Below are positions 50,210 through 58,671 of a stretch of 64,000 nucleotides of DNA, one piece after another. Source of the DNA: a virus. The position numbers were made by a program, and so were the translations under genes. The stretch covers positions 1 through 64,000 of the IMG/VR virus record IMGVR_UViG_3300035698_018475; one strand, written 5' to 3'. Every line of letters begins with the position of its first letter. Position 1 is the stretch's first letter. Below the pieces are notes generated by a model. The model was not told where the DNA came from. It did no database searches and worked only from the letters and a program-made list of their open reading frames with translations.

Positions 50210-51005
50210 CAGTTTATTGCGTATACCTTTGGATGAAGCAAACCTTCCTGCTATTAAAAGGAAGCAGGCATCTATAACCAGGTTATTTCCCCCGTTCCAT
50301 AAAAGAGTTAGGGCGGTTAAGAGGAATGGTGGAGTCACTCTGTTCGATACTGATCCTACTGTATGGCATTTTGAGGTAACTTCTGGGACGGAACCAGGTA
50401 CCAGTTATGTTGCTCATGTTAAATTCATGAACCTTAAAAGGTGGTTACGTAGAGCAGTAGCAGATAAGAGATTGTGGAAGAAGGGAACTAATCGTATTGA
50501 CCTAAAGAAAGTGGCTGATCTTATACTGAACAAGATAGATCTAAGAGTTTTATGTACCTGTCCGGCCTTCCAATACTACGGCCCTGCTTATATCTTAAGT
50601 CTAGGGAAGTATAAAGCCAAGTATGGTTCTCAAGAAAGACGACCTCCAGATATCAGGAATCCTAAACAGTATGGTGCTGTGTGTAAACATATGCACCTAT
50701 TATTGAAGGAACTCCCTGGTATGACCAGTAAGTTTGCTAATTTCTTAAGGGAATACTATACGGAAGATATTGAAAGATTTAGGAAGAAGGGAATTCAGCA
50801 AGCAATTAAGTTCAAGAGAGCCGGGGAGGAACTGGGTAAGCGTAAGGAAGAAGTTGAAGTTGAAACAGAAGAAGAGATGGAGTATGATATGGGGGAAGCC
50901 ACTACAGGGGATGCAATTGCTTTTGAACCATCACACTTTGGGACAAAGCCAATAGGTTCTGTCCCTGATTCTTTAACAAAGAGGAAGAAAAAGAAAAAGA
51001 AATGA
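50199..51005 (+). CDS. SWIM-like zinc protein with EATTGDAI motif
   Basis: A 268-residue protein overlapping the gene before by 11 bases. Cysteines C119, C121 and C162 with H164 (CTCPAF then VCKHM) form a SWIM-like zinc site, with RRPPDIRNP between. Near the C-terminus, E233-A234 lies in MGEATTGDAIAF, almost identical to the capsid protein's cleavage region (LQEATTGDAIQF). It ends in a run of lysines. Similar proteins occur among head genes of large phages, role unknown. Confidence 0.55.
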   Translation: MLPNSLLRIPLDEANLPAIKRKQASITRLFPPFHKRVRAVKRNGGVTLFDTDPTVWHFEVTSGTEPGTSYVAHVKFMNLKRWLRRAVADKRLWKKGTNRIDLKKVADLILNKIDLRVLCTCPAFQYYGPAYILSLGKYKAKYGSQERRPPDIRNPKQYGAVCKHMHLLLKELPGMTSKFANFLREYYTEDIERFRKKGIQQAIKFKRAGEELGKRKEEVEVETEEEMEYDMGEATTGDAIAFEPSHFGTKPIGSVPDSLTKRKKKKKK

Positions 51006-51586
51006 GTGACATCATACTTAACCAGTTAGAGAAACTAATAGCTACTGAACCTTTTAAGGTCATAGATAATAATGCTATGCTGTGGAGAGATATATTTGGA
51101 GTAAGATCTGTACCTACTCCAAATACAATTGCAATCCCTGCTTTTTCCATTAGTAGGAAGAATAACCGATTAGAGACTTTGGCTAAGATGATCCAGCGGT
51201 TAGTGGATAACAGAAGGGTTAAACAAGTAAAAGGGGATATCATAGATAGGATGATAGGGGAGAAGAATACTTCTCTTATACTTTCCCATCTTAAGAATTT
51301 GAGTCACCTATATGGGATAAAAATTTGGAGTTCTATTGATTGTATAAGTGTTACTTACAGTGCAGTAATAACTTCTGATCTCCGTCCTCTTGAACAGGTG
51401 CTGATAAGTGACGGGGATATAATGGATAAGGTGCAAGAGATTGGGCAGGGTCTGGTGGTGGGGGACTATATCATACCCTCTGGGGGTGGTAATTTCGATA
51501 GTAGATTTTTCTATACCATAAAAGACGTGATGGAAGGAAGATATGATGAAGTCGATGAAGTCAGTGAAGTCGATATTGGAAGCTAA
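51002..51586 (+). CDS. hypothetical protein, neck region
   Basis: A 194-residue alpha/beta protein, four-base overlap with the gene before. It ends in an acidic tail (YDEVDEVSEVD) that the next gene's start overlaps. Not recognised; by position possibly a connector. Confidence 0.55.
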   Translation: MSDIILNQLEKLIATEPFKVIDNNAMLWRDIFGVRSVPTPNTIAIPAFSISRKNNRLETLAKMIQRLVDNRRVKQVKGDIIDRMIGEKNTSLILSHLKNLSHLYGIKIWSSIDCISVTYSAVITSDLRPLEQVLISDGDIMDKVQEIGQGLVVGDYIIPSGGGNFDSRFFYTIKDVMEGRYDEVDEVSEVDIGS

Positions 51587-51986
51587 AGACGTTGATACCT
51601 ACAAGGCGTTAATCCAGGCATTGGGAGATTTCTCCAAGAGTCAACCATTTACCGGGGTGGACAAGCTCTTTAAGAAAGCTATTGATGATGGTAAGAAAAT
51701 ACTGCCCAAGGATAAACAGGCATTGGCCATTCTGGACCATCTTCTTCAGGGAGACTCCACTTCTTCCAGTAAGGTCCAACAGGTATTAAACACCAGGTTT
51801 GATACTCTTCCGATAGAGGTTAGACCTATTATTAAAGCCGGGGATAACAAAGAAGTGGCTTTTTGGATGGTCGGCGATAGGATGAGTGATAAGGTACAGG
51901 ATCTTATTAACTTCAGTGGTGAAGGTAAAGGTAAGTGGGTAGATAAGAATGGGAAGAAGGCAACTTTAGTTGTAAAAGATAAATGA
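51543..51986 (+). CDS. hypothetical protein with possible leader
   Basis: A 147-residue protein (GGAAGGAAG before ATG 51543/51546), overlapping the previous gene by 44 bases in another frame. Starts MMKSMKSVKSILEAKD; ILE followed by Ala (11-14) fits the proposed cleavage rule. Compact alpha/beta body. Confidence 0.5.
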   Translation: MMKSMKSVKSILEAKDVDTYKALIQALGDFSKSQPFTGVDKLFKKAIDDGKKILPKDKQALAILDHLLQGDSTSSSKVQQVLNTRFDTLPIEVRPIIKAGDNKEVAFWMVGDRMSDKVQDLINFSGEGKGKWVDKNGKKATLVVKDK

Positions 51987-51996
51987 GGTGATTACT

Positions 51997-53460
51997 ATGG
52001 GTGTTAATGTAACAAGTCTTTTAAGTTATATCCAGGATTCTGTCAACAGTCCCACTAATGAGGAACGGGGGGAAGGCATGGGTGTGGGTGGTCCCCGTCA
52101 GGGGGATGGTGGGATGGCTGCTTGTTATTGCCAGGAGTGTGGAGCTATACTTGAAAAGAAGAGGGGAGTTCCCTGTACTCTTGCCTATCAGAAATGTCCT
52201 GAGTGTAGTAAAGATGCTGTGGTGGGTATAGACCAACAGGAGCTTGATAGGATTAACCAAGAGAAGGAGAAGACTACTTCCAGTACTGAAGAGAGTAAAG
52301 AAGAAGTACCCTGGCACAAAGTTCCTGTAGGGAGAAGGGGAAGGACAGATTATGAGCTTCAATGTTTGGAATGTGGTCATAAGTTCCATACTCTTCCACC
52401 AAGTGAAAAATGTCCAATATGTGGATCAACTGATATTGATACCTATGTTGAGGAGAGTGTGGAGGGGAAGAAACCTGTTGTAGAAGAGTTAGGTACTCCA
52501 GAGGTAGGGGAGGAACAGGATAAAGTTCAACCCATTCCCACCGATAGAGAAGTATTTGCCTTTCAACACTGGGCTAATGGTCAGGAATTATTGAACTATG
52601 TTGAGAGGGAATTGGATAATATGGAGTTATCCAAAGAGAATGTACCAAGGGATGGTAAGATGTATGTGGAGGGGGAATCCACTTTTAAGGGGAATACTGT
52701 TCAAGTGGCTTCTGATTGGTTAGGGCAGGCACCATCAAATAAACATCACTTCATTATTTACCCAAGGTCTGAAGAAGGTAGATGGGAAGAATCTAAGGAG
52801 AATATACTACTGCAGTGTCGGGGGTGTGGGGAAGTCCTCGATGAGAAGGTGGAGAAGTGTAATTGTGGAGCCACTGAGTTTGAGGATCTACTCCCAAAAG
52901 TAAGTGAGGGGGGTTCCAAAAGTAAGGAAGAATCTATTAGAGAACAGTTTGGAGAGGAAGGTAAATTAACTCCTGTAGCCAAGGGTGTAGCAGACAAGAT
53001 GGATGCTGAGACTATAGCCAGGAATAAAAATGGTAAAGTAGTATCCGACCCGGATGATCCCCAGAAATTTATGGTAGTTGTAGAAGAAAGTGGATCTATA
53101 AATGAGCAGGAGAGACAGAACTTTACTACAGAAGTGGATGTTAACCTGACTTGGGAAGGGTATGGGGAGAGAGAAGAAGATATAGATCTTGTATCTAGGA
53201 AAGCCACTGTCAATTATGCATTGGATGTGCACTACCGTGCTTATGGTATAGGAGGTATAGTGCCTACTTTCACAGAACCAGTGGAAATCCTATACACTGA
53301 TGCCTCTGGGGAAAGAAAAGTAGAAGCAGATCTGAACGATGCTGAGATATACTGGGAAGCTGGAGAAGTGTATGCCCCCAATATGATAGGAGTAAAAGTT
53401 GATTCAACTGGTAAAGTTTTGAATACAGAAGTTTGGTTTAGTTACATAACGAAGACTTAA
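51997..53460 (+). CDS. large protein with three zinc ribbons and leader
   Basis: From ATG 51997 (GAGGTGA upstream), 487 residues. It starts MGVNVTSLLSYIQDSV, a leader-like helix. Zinc ribbons are CQECG...CPECS (about 42-72), CLECG...CPICG (about 125-145) and CRGCG...CNCG (about 273-290). INEQE (E370) matches the KKVNEQE motif of the core proteins, and a beta domain follows to the end. It may be cut at E370 so that only one part stays in the virion. Confidence 0.55.
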   Translation: MGVNVTSLLSYIQDSVNSPTNEERGEGMGVGGPRQGDGGMAACYCQECGAILEKKRGVPCTLAYQKCPECSKDAVVGIDQQELDRINQEKEKTTSSTEESKEEVPWHKVPVGRRGRTDYELQCLECGHKFHTLPPSEKCPICGSTDIDTYVEESVEGKKPVVEELGTPEVGEEQDKVQPIPTDREVFAFQHWANGQELLNYVERELDNMELSKENVPRDGKMYVEGESTFKGNTVQVASDWLGQAPSNKHHFIIYPRSEEGRWEESKENILLQCRGCGEVLDEKVEKCNCGATEFEDLLPKVSEGGSKSKEESIREQFGEEGKLTPVAKGVADKMDAETIARNKNGKVVSDPDDPQKFMVVVEESGSINEQERQNFTTEVDVNLTWEGYGEREEDIDLVSRKATVNYALDVHYRAYGIGGIVPTFTEPVEILYTDASGERKVEADLNDAEIYWEAGEVYAPNMIGVKVDSTGKVLNTEVWFSYITKT

Positions 53461-53472
53461 ACGACTATAGGA

Positions 53473-53508
53473 CCTCCCAGGATCTCCCCTAAGAGGGGAT
53501 TTTGGGGG
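53473..53508 (+). terminator. terminator-like stem-loop, repeated element copy 2
   Basis: CCTCCCAGGATCTCCCCTAA repeats the 20 bases at 23067 and again forms a hairpin with AGGGGATTTTGGGGG. The T-run is missing here, so termination may be weak. Confidence 0.6.
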
Positions 53509-53533
53509 ATATGGTTTGTGGGGTTAGATATAT

Positions 53534-55621
53534 ATGTTAGATCTTGAATCAAGGCATTTATGGATCAAAACTGATGGTACTACCTGGGATGCACCAGAAG
53601 GGCATGACCAATGGGCTTACAGGAAGATGAGGGGCTTCACTGGGAAAGAACCTGTATCAGATCCATCAGAGTTATGGCAGAAACTGACTGGGGATGTTAA
53701 GGTAAGTATTTCTGGGAATAGTATAGGGTTTGCATTCCATCGGGGAATTACCAGGAATCAAATAGATACTCTTAGATATATGGCAGAAGATTATACTACT
53801 ATTGGTTATGAGATATTTCCCTCTGAGGGTAATCCTATACAGACCCATGAGGAGATGCCCATAGGATTAACTTCTATGATGGGGGATCTTAGACAGGCAG
53901 GTATGTTGAAAGAAGCAACAGAGTACCCAGAATGGGGGCAGTATTGGATATATCCAAATGGAAGAGTAGAGGAAGTAGAAGGACATCAAGTAAGTGCTGG
54001 GAAACATTTTGGAATTAAACGACCTGCTTATAGTGCGGTGTACAGATTTATGAAGAAAAAGAAACTTATACGTGCTGTCACTTATGACTATACAGAAGTA
54101 GTTGTATTTGAATCTGTAATTAAACCTACTTCTTCTCAAATGAGAACCATCAGAAAGATGATGAGAGGAGCAAAAGAGGTACAGTTTGAAGTAACAAAGA
54201 AGATAGGTAGAACATATGAAACGGTATTTACAACAGAGGAACTTCATGAATTCTACAACTATAATTATGGTAAGGAGATAGATGAATCTCTTACGGAAAC
54301 TGTTAATAAGCAAGGATTACAACGTTTACTAAGGGTATATCAAGCACAGGAAAGAGGGGAAGATCCTGATTCTCAAGATCTTTATCATTCTCTAGTGATG
54401 ATGAGGGGGTACTATTCTGAATTCCTCGATTGGTACAAGAAGTATACGAGAGAGAAGTTACCTAAGTCAGCGAAGTTGGCAAGAGAAGATTATCGTAAAA
54501 GATTGAAAGAGATTGAAGCTGTTTTGGGGTCTGAAGAACTTAGATATAAAAGATTAGTAGTTTTAGATACTGCTATAAACCAGTGGCATGTAGATTTTCC
54601 CGTTATCTCTCATTTGGGGATGGAGGAAGGTGAAGATGATTTTGAATTGGAAAATCTTGCACATGATATTGCAATTATTCTTCGTAAGTTAGGAAGATTA
54701 CCAAAGAAGAGTCCTTATGTTACAGAATCTCTAATAGACTTCCCAGAGCAAGGGTTAGACCCTTCTATATGGGATTCTTATGTGAGTGGTTTACATATAT
54801 TAAAACCAGAGGTAAAGAGAAAGATTTTTCTAACTCTTCAACAATATCCTGGGTTTAGCCTATTGTCCATCCCTGGAGCTGATTATCATATAACTGGGTC
54901 GATGGGTACTAATCAGTATCAGGAAGATACAGATATAGATATTCATATAGTCCTCCCAGAGAGTTCTGAATATGCTGATAAGGAAATTCAGAGGCAGGTA
55001 TTTAAGTGGTTCAAAGAGTACAGAGATGTGATTGATGGTTATGTCAATCAGCATCCAATAGAAGTATACCTCCAGATAAATCCTTATCAGGAATACCTTT
55101 CCGATGCGGTATATGATATATTGAACCAAGAGTGGAAGAAAGGACCTTCCGTGGTACCCATGGATTTTGATCCATACGAAGAATATGTGGATATCTTGGA
55201 TGATGTGAATCAGGAAGCAGTTGCCGCAGATATACTCCTCGGAGAGTTGAAAAGGGATGTAATAGATTATGATACTATTAGACTTGCAATCAAAAGGAAT
55301 TTACCCACAGAGGTAAAGCAAAAGTTACTGACTCGTTTGCAGTCCCATCTGGAAGAGGTTGAGCAAGATATAGAAGAGTTGTATAAATTGAGGGGAGAGT
55401 GGGTACAGGATAGGAATCTGGCTTCTCAACCCACCAGTTTGGAACAGGCATTGGGTGATGTTGAGATGTCCAAGAGTTGGCGAGATAAAAATGCTATTTT
55501 CAAGTTTTTGAATCGTTATAATTATTTGAAACTTATTAGTGATTTGGCTAAAATGATAGAGGATGAAGTGGTAACTGATAGTGAGATGAATATCATTGGG
55601 GGTATGATAGGAATTGGGTAA
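53534..55621 (+). CDS. nucleotidyltransferase-like protein with two N-terminal repeats
   Basis: A 695-residue protein. Residues about 8-97 and 137-215 are related blocks (HLWIKTDG...QIDTLRYM and QYWIYPNG...QMRTIRKMM). Between them LKE-ATEYPEW (E127-A128) fits the LxE-AT cleavage motif. Residues about 445-520 match a minimal Pol-beta-type nucleotidyltransferase: GS (455-456) then D467-x-D469 in TDIDIHIVLPE, with a later acidic strand (PIEVYLQ). The rest is helical. Such folds add nucleotides to RNA, proteins or drugs; a virion-carried version would act on the host at infection. Confidence 0.5.
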   Translation: MLDLESRHLWIKTDGTTWDAPEGHDQWAYRKMRGFTGKEPVSDPSELWQKLTGDVKVSISGNSIGFAFHRGITRNQIDTLRYMAEDYTTIGYEIFPSEGNPIQTHEEMPIGLTSMMGDLRQAGMLKEATEYPEWGQYWIYPNGRVEEVEGHQVSAGKHFGIKRPAYSAVYRFMKKKKLIRAVTYDYTEVVVFESVIKPTSSQMRTIRKMMRGAKEVQFEVTKKIGRTYETVFTTEELHEFYNYNYGKEIDESLTETVNKQGLQRLLRVYQAQERGEDPDSQDLYHSLVMMRGYYSEFLDWYKKYTREKLPKSAKLAREDYRKRLKEIEAVLGSEELRYKRLVVLDTAINQWHVDFPVISHLGMEEGEDDFELENLAHDIAIILRKLGRLPKKSPYVTESLIDFPEQGLDPSIWDSYVSGLHILKPEVKRKIFLTLQQYPGFSLLSIPGADYHITGSMGTNQYQEDTDIDIHIVLPESSEYADKEIQRQVFKWFKEYRDVIDGYVNQHPIEVYLQINPYQEYLSDAVYDILNQEWKKGPSVVPMDFDPYEEYVDILDDVNQEAVAADILLGELKRDVIDYDTIRLAIKRNLPTEVKQKLLTRLQSHLEEVEQDIEELYKLRGEWVQDRNLASQPTSLEQALGDVEMSKSWRDKNAIFKFLNRYNYLKLISDLAKMIEDEVVTDSEMNIIGGMIGIG

Positions 55622-55626
55622 AGTCA

Positions 55627-56175
55627 ATGTTTAGTAGTTTATTATCTCATATTAGAGAGAAAACTAGTCCTTACGGTATTGCTGGTTTAGAAGGTAAGAT
55701 GTGGTCTAAACTAGTAAGTTTAGAGATGGAAGCTACAGGAGTAGCTTTTGATATGGAGAATGATGATTCTGTGGGAGAACCCAAGAAGATAAAAGTTGAA
55801 GTTCTAGATAATATGAAGGACTTGTATCCCAAGGTGTTTGTACTATGTACTTTATATTCTGCGGGAGGAGATTGGCAGAACTCTGTAGGGTACTTCCGTT
55901 GTCAGTTGTTTAAGGGTACTGAAGCAGGAGAAGTATTTGTTGTAATACCAGTTGAGGGTAATGCTAATTTAGAAGCTAATGATAAAGGAGTGTACATTCC
56001 TACGGAGGGGGATGATCACACTTTGGTTAAGGATATGAATCTTTGGAAAGGTTTGAAAGATCTGATACAGGATAGGTTGGAAGTACATCATGATCCTTCT
56101 CAACCTTACGATGGAGCACCTTATAAGAGATCCAGGATGTTTCCTTCACATGATGTTCATAGGATATTTAGTTAA
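55627..56175 (+). CDS. structural candidate with leader-like start
   Basis: A 182-residue protein. Starts MFSSLLSHIREKTS, with IRE (9-11) as a possible cut site, then a mixed alpha/beta domain. It overlaps the next start. In the neck-gene block; not recognised. Confidence 0.5.
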   Translation: MFSSLLSHIREKTSPYGIAGLEGKMWSKLVSLEMEATGVAFDMENDDSVGEPKKIKVEVLDNMKDLYPKVFVLCTLYSAGGDWQNSVGYFRCQLFKGTEAGEVFVVIPVEGNANLEANDKGVYIPTEGDDHTLVKDMNLWKGLKDLIQDRLEVHHDPSQPYDGAPYKRSRMFPSHDVHRIFS

Positions 56176-56639
56176 TGAGTAAGATGTTGCCCCAGGAAAC
56201 TGTTGATGCAATGAGACAGCACCAAAATATTTCTGTCGATTCCTTCGGTATAGATTGTGATCTATACATACCATCCAACCTGGAAGTTCTGGAACCAGAA
56301 GACATATATACTAAGCCTGCGGATTACACCTATGTTCATTATACTACAATAGTAAGGATTGAGTGGTCTCCCAATATGCGGAGATTGCGGGCTTTAGGAT
56401 TATTCGCTGAGAATGATTTACCTATATTATCAAGGTTCCAAACTGAAGCACAAGCAGATGATGATACAATAAGACAGGTGGATATCCAGGTAAGAAGTTA
56501 TATCAAGGTTCCTATTCAATTTGTTCCTGATAAGTATAGTAAGACTGATGAGTTTGAGGTGGTAGATATTTTAACCGGGCCAGTTCATGATGCAACTTTA
56601 TCAAAAATATTCAAACTTGCCCCACGGAGAACGAGATGA
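56175..56639 (+). CDS. head-completion / connector candidate
   Basis: A 154-residue beta-rich protein (DCDLYIPSN, YTYVHYTTIVRIEWSPN, VRSYIKVPIQF). Position between capsid and tail genes and a C-terminal basic tail suggest a neck or connector protein. No specific match. Confidence 0.5.
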   Translation: MSKMLPQETVDAMRQHQNISVDSFGIDCDLYIPSNLEVLEPEDIYTKPADYTYVHYTTIVRIEWSPNMRRLRALGLFAENDLPILSRFQTEAQADDDTIRQVDIQVRSYIKVPIQFVPDKYSKTDEFEVVDILTGPVHDATLSKIFKLAPRRTR

Positions 56640-56821
56640 GTAAAGTCACAAATAAGAAAGATCATGAAGTAACCCTCAGATTGGGAGAGGAAAAGATACA
56701 TCTAGGTTCAGGACAATCCATTGATGTGGATCTCAGTAGGGTTAAGAATCTTCCTGAAGTAAGAAGGGATGTTACTATAGGAGGAGATCTGTCTGAGGTA
56801 CCTTCCAGATCAAGTAGTTAG
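56636..56821 (+). CDS. small hypothetical protein
   Basis: Sixty-one residues, ATGA overlap with the gene before. A beta-hairpin-like body (EVTLRLGEEKIHLGSGQSIDVDL) and a Ser-rich end. Perhaps a small tail-terminator accessory. Confidence 0.5.
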   Translation: MSKVTNKKDHEVTLRLGEEKIHLGSGQSIDVDLSRVKNLPEVRRDVTIGGDLSEVPSRSSS

Positions 56822-56823
56822 TT

Positions 56824-57564
56824 ATGGCAGACACTTTCATAAAAGTCATAGATGAAGCTGTTAGAAGCTTGGTTTTCACCAAGTTTGGTGATGATATGGG
56901 CTTTTCTTCCATTGAGAGTGATGATGTTATATTGTTTCCCAAGGAAGTAGCTCAGAGAGTTATTGCCGAGAAGAGGGGAGTGAATGAAGTAGAGTTCGCA
57001 AATGTGTGGAGAGAAGCGACAAATATTGATTGGTCGAGGCAGAGAACTCCGTTAGCCAGACATGGTGTGTGGGGATCCTATGTGGATGGAGAATCCCCTG
57101 CTTCCGGTATAAGTGGAGAACGTATTGCTTTGGTAAATGCAAAGGCTGTTCCGGGAACCTTTGATTACGGTATTTGGTTCTGGAGTCAGGATAAGGATAA
57201 GGTAAATGCAGTTACTGAAACATACATGTTTTGGCCTCAGGATGACCCAAATCTTAGTCTAATTTTGAATGATATATATCCCCTCGAGTTTGATCTTCAT
57301 TTTGGGGAAATCCTGGATGAATCAGATCTCCCCACTATATTTGAGGTAGGTAGACTATTTGTAATACATATTCCTCTTAAGGTAGATGGTTGGGTGTTTA
57401 ACTTATCTCAGACAAGGACAATTAAGAAAATAGTCTTGACTTTATGGGATCATGATAATATATTAGACAGGTATGATGATGAAGAGGAGTTTTTACAAGA
57501 TGCTCCTTCAAGCGAGAAGAGTGTGTTACAATTATATCAAGAAACTACTTATGCAGATGAATGA
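56824..57564 (+). CDS. tail completion protein candidate (gp15-like by layout)
   Basis: A 246-residue protein. It has GTFDYGIWFWSQDKDKVN, a segment like the one in tail-sheath terminator proteins (an aromatic strand followed by a helix), then LPTIFEVGRLFVIHIPLKVDGWVFN. Its place just upstream of the sheath gene fits the T4 gp15 job of closing the tail and joining it to the head. Similarity is weak. Confidence 0.45.
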   Translation: MADTFIKVIDEAVRSLVFTKFGDDMGFSSIESDDVILFPKEVAQRVIAEKRGVNEVEFANVWREATNIDWSRQRTPLARHGVWGSYVDGESPASGISGERIALVNAKAVPGTFDYGIWFWSQDKDKVNAVTETYMFWPQDDPNLSLILNDIYPLEFDLHFGEILDESDLPTIFEVGRLFVIHIPLKVDGWVFNLSQTRTIKKIVLTLWDHDNILDRYDDEEEFLQDAPSSEKSVLQLYQETTYADE

Positions 57565-58654
57565 TCTTTTACAATTTATTAGAGATTCTGTTCAGGTAGA
57601 ATCCAAGAAGTCTGTAAAACGGACTTATTTGGATACAGGTAGAATCTCCCAGGAAGAATATAATAGTATCCTATCTTGGGATCCTACTGAACAGAAAAAG
57701 TACAGTGACTGGTTAGCCAAACAGTTTGTGGCCAAAGTTGATCCAGTGGAACTGGAACATGGTATACAAGACTTTCACCAAGGAGTAGAGAAGGGTTTAA
57801 TCAGAAACAAAGATATAAATACTTATACAATGGAGGAGTTTAATCAAGTTCTTGGTGAAATTGAGGGAGTTAAGACCGGGGGTGAAACAGAGGAGGAAGT
57901 TAAGAAAGGTGCTGACAAAGTTTGGGAGGATAGTTCCTATCTTGTGGTTTCACCACAAACTAGGGAAGCCTCTTGTTATTATGGGAAAGGTACTAAGTGG
58001 TGTACTTCTGCTACCAAGAGTAAGAATTATTTTGATACTTATAGATATAAAAAACATGTGAAATTTTACTATATAATAGATAAGAGGACGCAAGAGAAAT
58101 GGGCTGTGGCTGTAGATAGGTATGGTAATAAAGAATATTTTGATCAAAAAAATAAAAATATACAGAACATTCCTAGTGATGTACCTAAAAATATATTTAC
58201 ATCTTTCTCTAAGAAAGAAATAAAACAAATTATATTTGGGCAGGGAACAAGGAATTCTGATGGTTCTTACAGTTTTAAGGGAGATTTGGGTATAGCTGGC
58301 TTAGATCTGAAGAGTATAAAAGACTTAGGTGTAAAGATAAGAGACGTAGGAGGGAATTTTGATTGTTTTGATAATGAACTAACTACTTTAGAGGGATCTC
58401 CACAAAAAGTAGGAGGAAATTTCAATTGTCTGTATAACATACTAACTACCTTAGAAGGATCTCCACGAAGGATAGGAGGAAATTTCAATTGTTCAGGTAA
58501 TAAATTAACTACCTTAGAAGGAGCACCAGATTGGGTGGGAGGAAGTTTCAATTGTTATGATAACCCTCTTGAATCCTTAGAAGGTAAACCGGAATATATA
58601 GGTAAGAAATTTATGGTTCCAAGAAAATTGAGTAAGAGAAAAATTGAAATATAA
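57557..58654 (+). CDS. leucine-rich-repeat protein with leader-like start
   Basis: From ATG 57557 (or 57551), 365 residues; the longer in-frame ATG 57473 lies in the gene before. It starts MNDLLQFIRDSVQVE, leader-like. Residues about 125-215 hold YYGKGTKWCTSA and FYYIIDK, a domain seen in other phage and plasmid proteins of unknown function. Residues about 264-347 are four 21-residue leucine-rich repeats (GGNFxC..N.LTTLEGSP). Such repeats usually bind proteins. Its place between neck and sheath genes suggests a virion or injected protein. Confidence 0.6.
   Translation: MNDLLQFIRDSVQVESKKSVKRTYLDTGRISQEEYNSILSWDPTEQKKYSDWLAKQFVAKVDPVELEHGIQDFHQGVEKGLIRNKDINTYTMEEFNQVLGEIEGVKTGGETEEEVKKGADKVWEDSSYLVVSPQTREASCYYGKGTKWCTSATKSKNYFDTYRYKKHVKFYYIIDKRTQEKWAVAVDRYGNKEYFDQKNKNIQNIPSDVPKNIFTSFSKKEIKQIIFGQGTRNSDGSYSFKGDLGIAGLDLKSIKDLGVKIRDVGGNFDCFDNELTTLEGSPQKVGGNFNCLYNILTTLEGSPRRIGGNFNCSGNKLTTLEGAPDWVGGSFNCYDNPLESLEGKPEYIGKKFMVPRKLSKRKIEI
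58346..58597 (+). repeat. four 63-base leucine-rich repeats
   Basis: Tandem units start at 58346, 58409, 58472 and 58535. Each codes for 21 residues with the pattern (V/I)GG(N/S)F(D/N)C then L-x-(T/S)LEG. The units are close in DNA sequence, so they expanded recently. Confidence 0.9.
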
Positions 58655-58671
58655 TTTATAAGGAGATAGTG

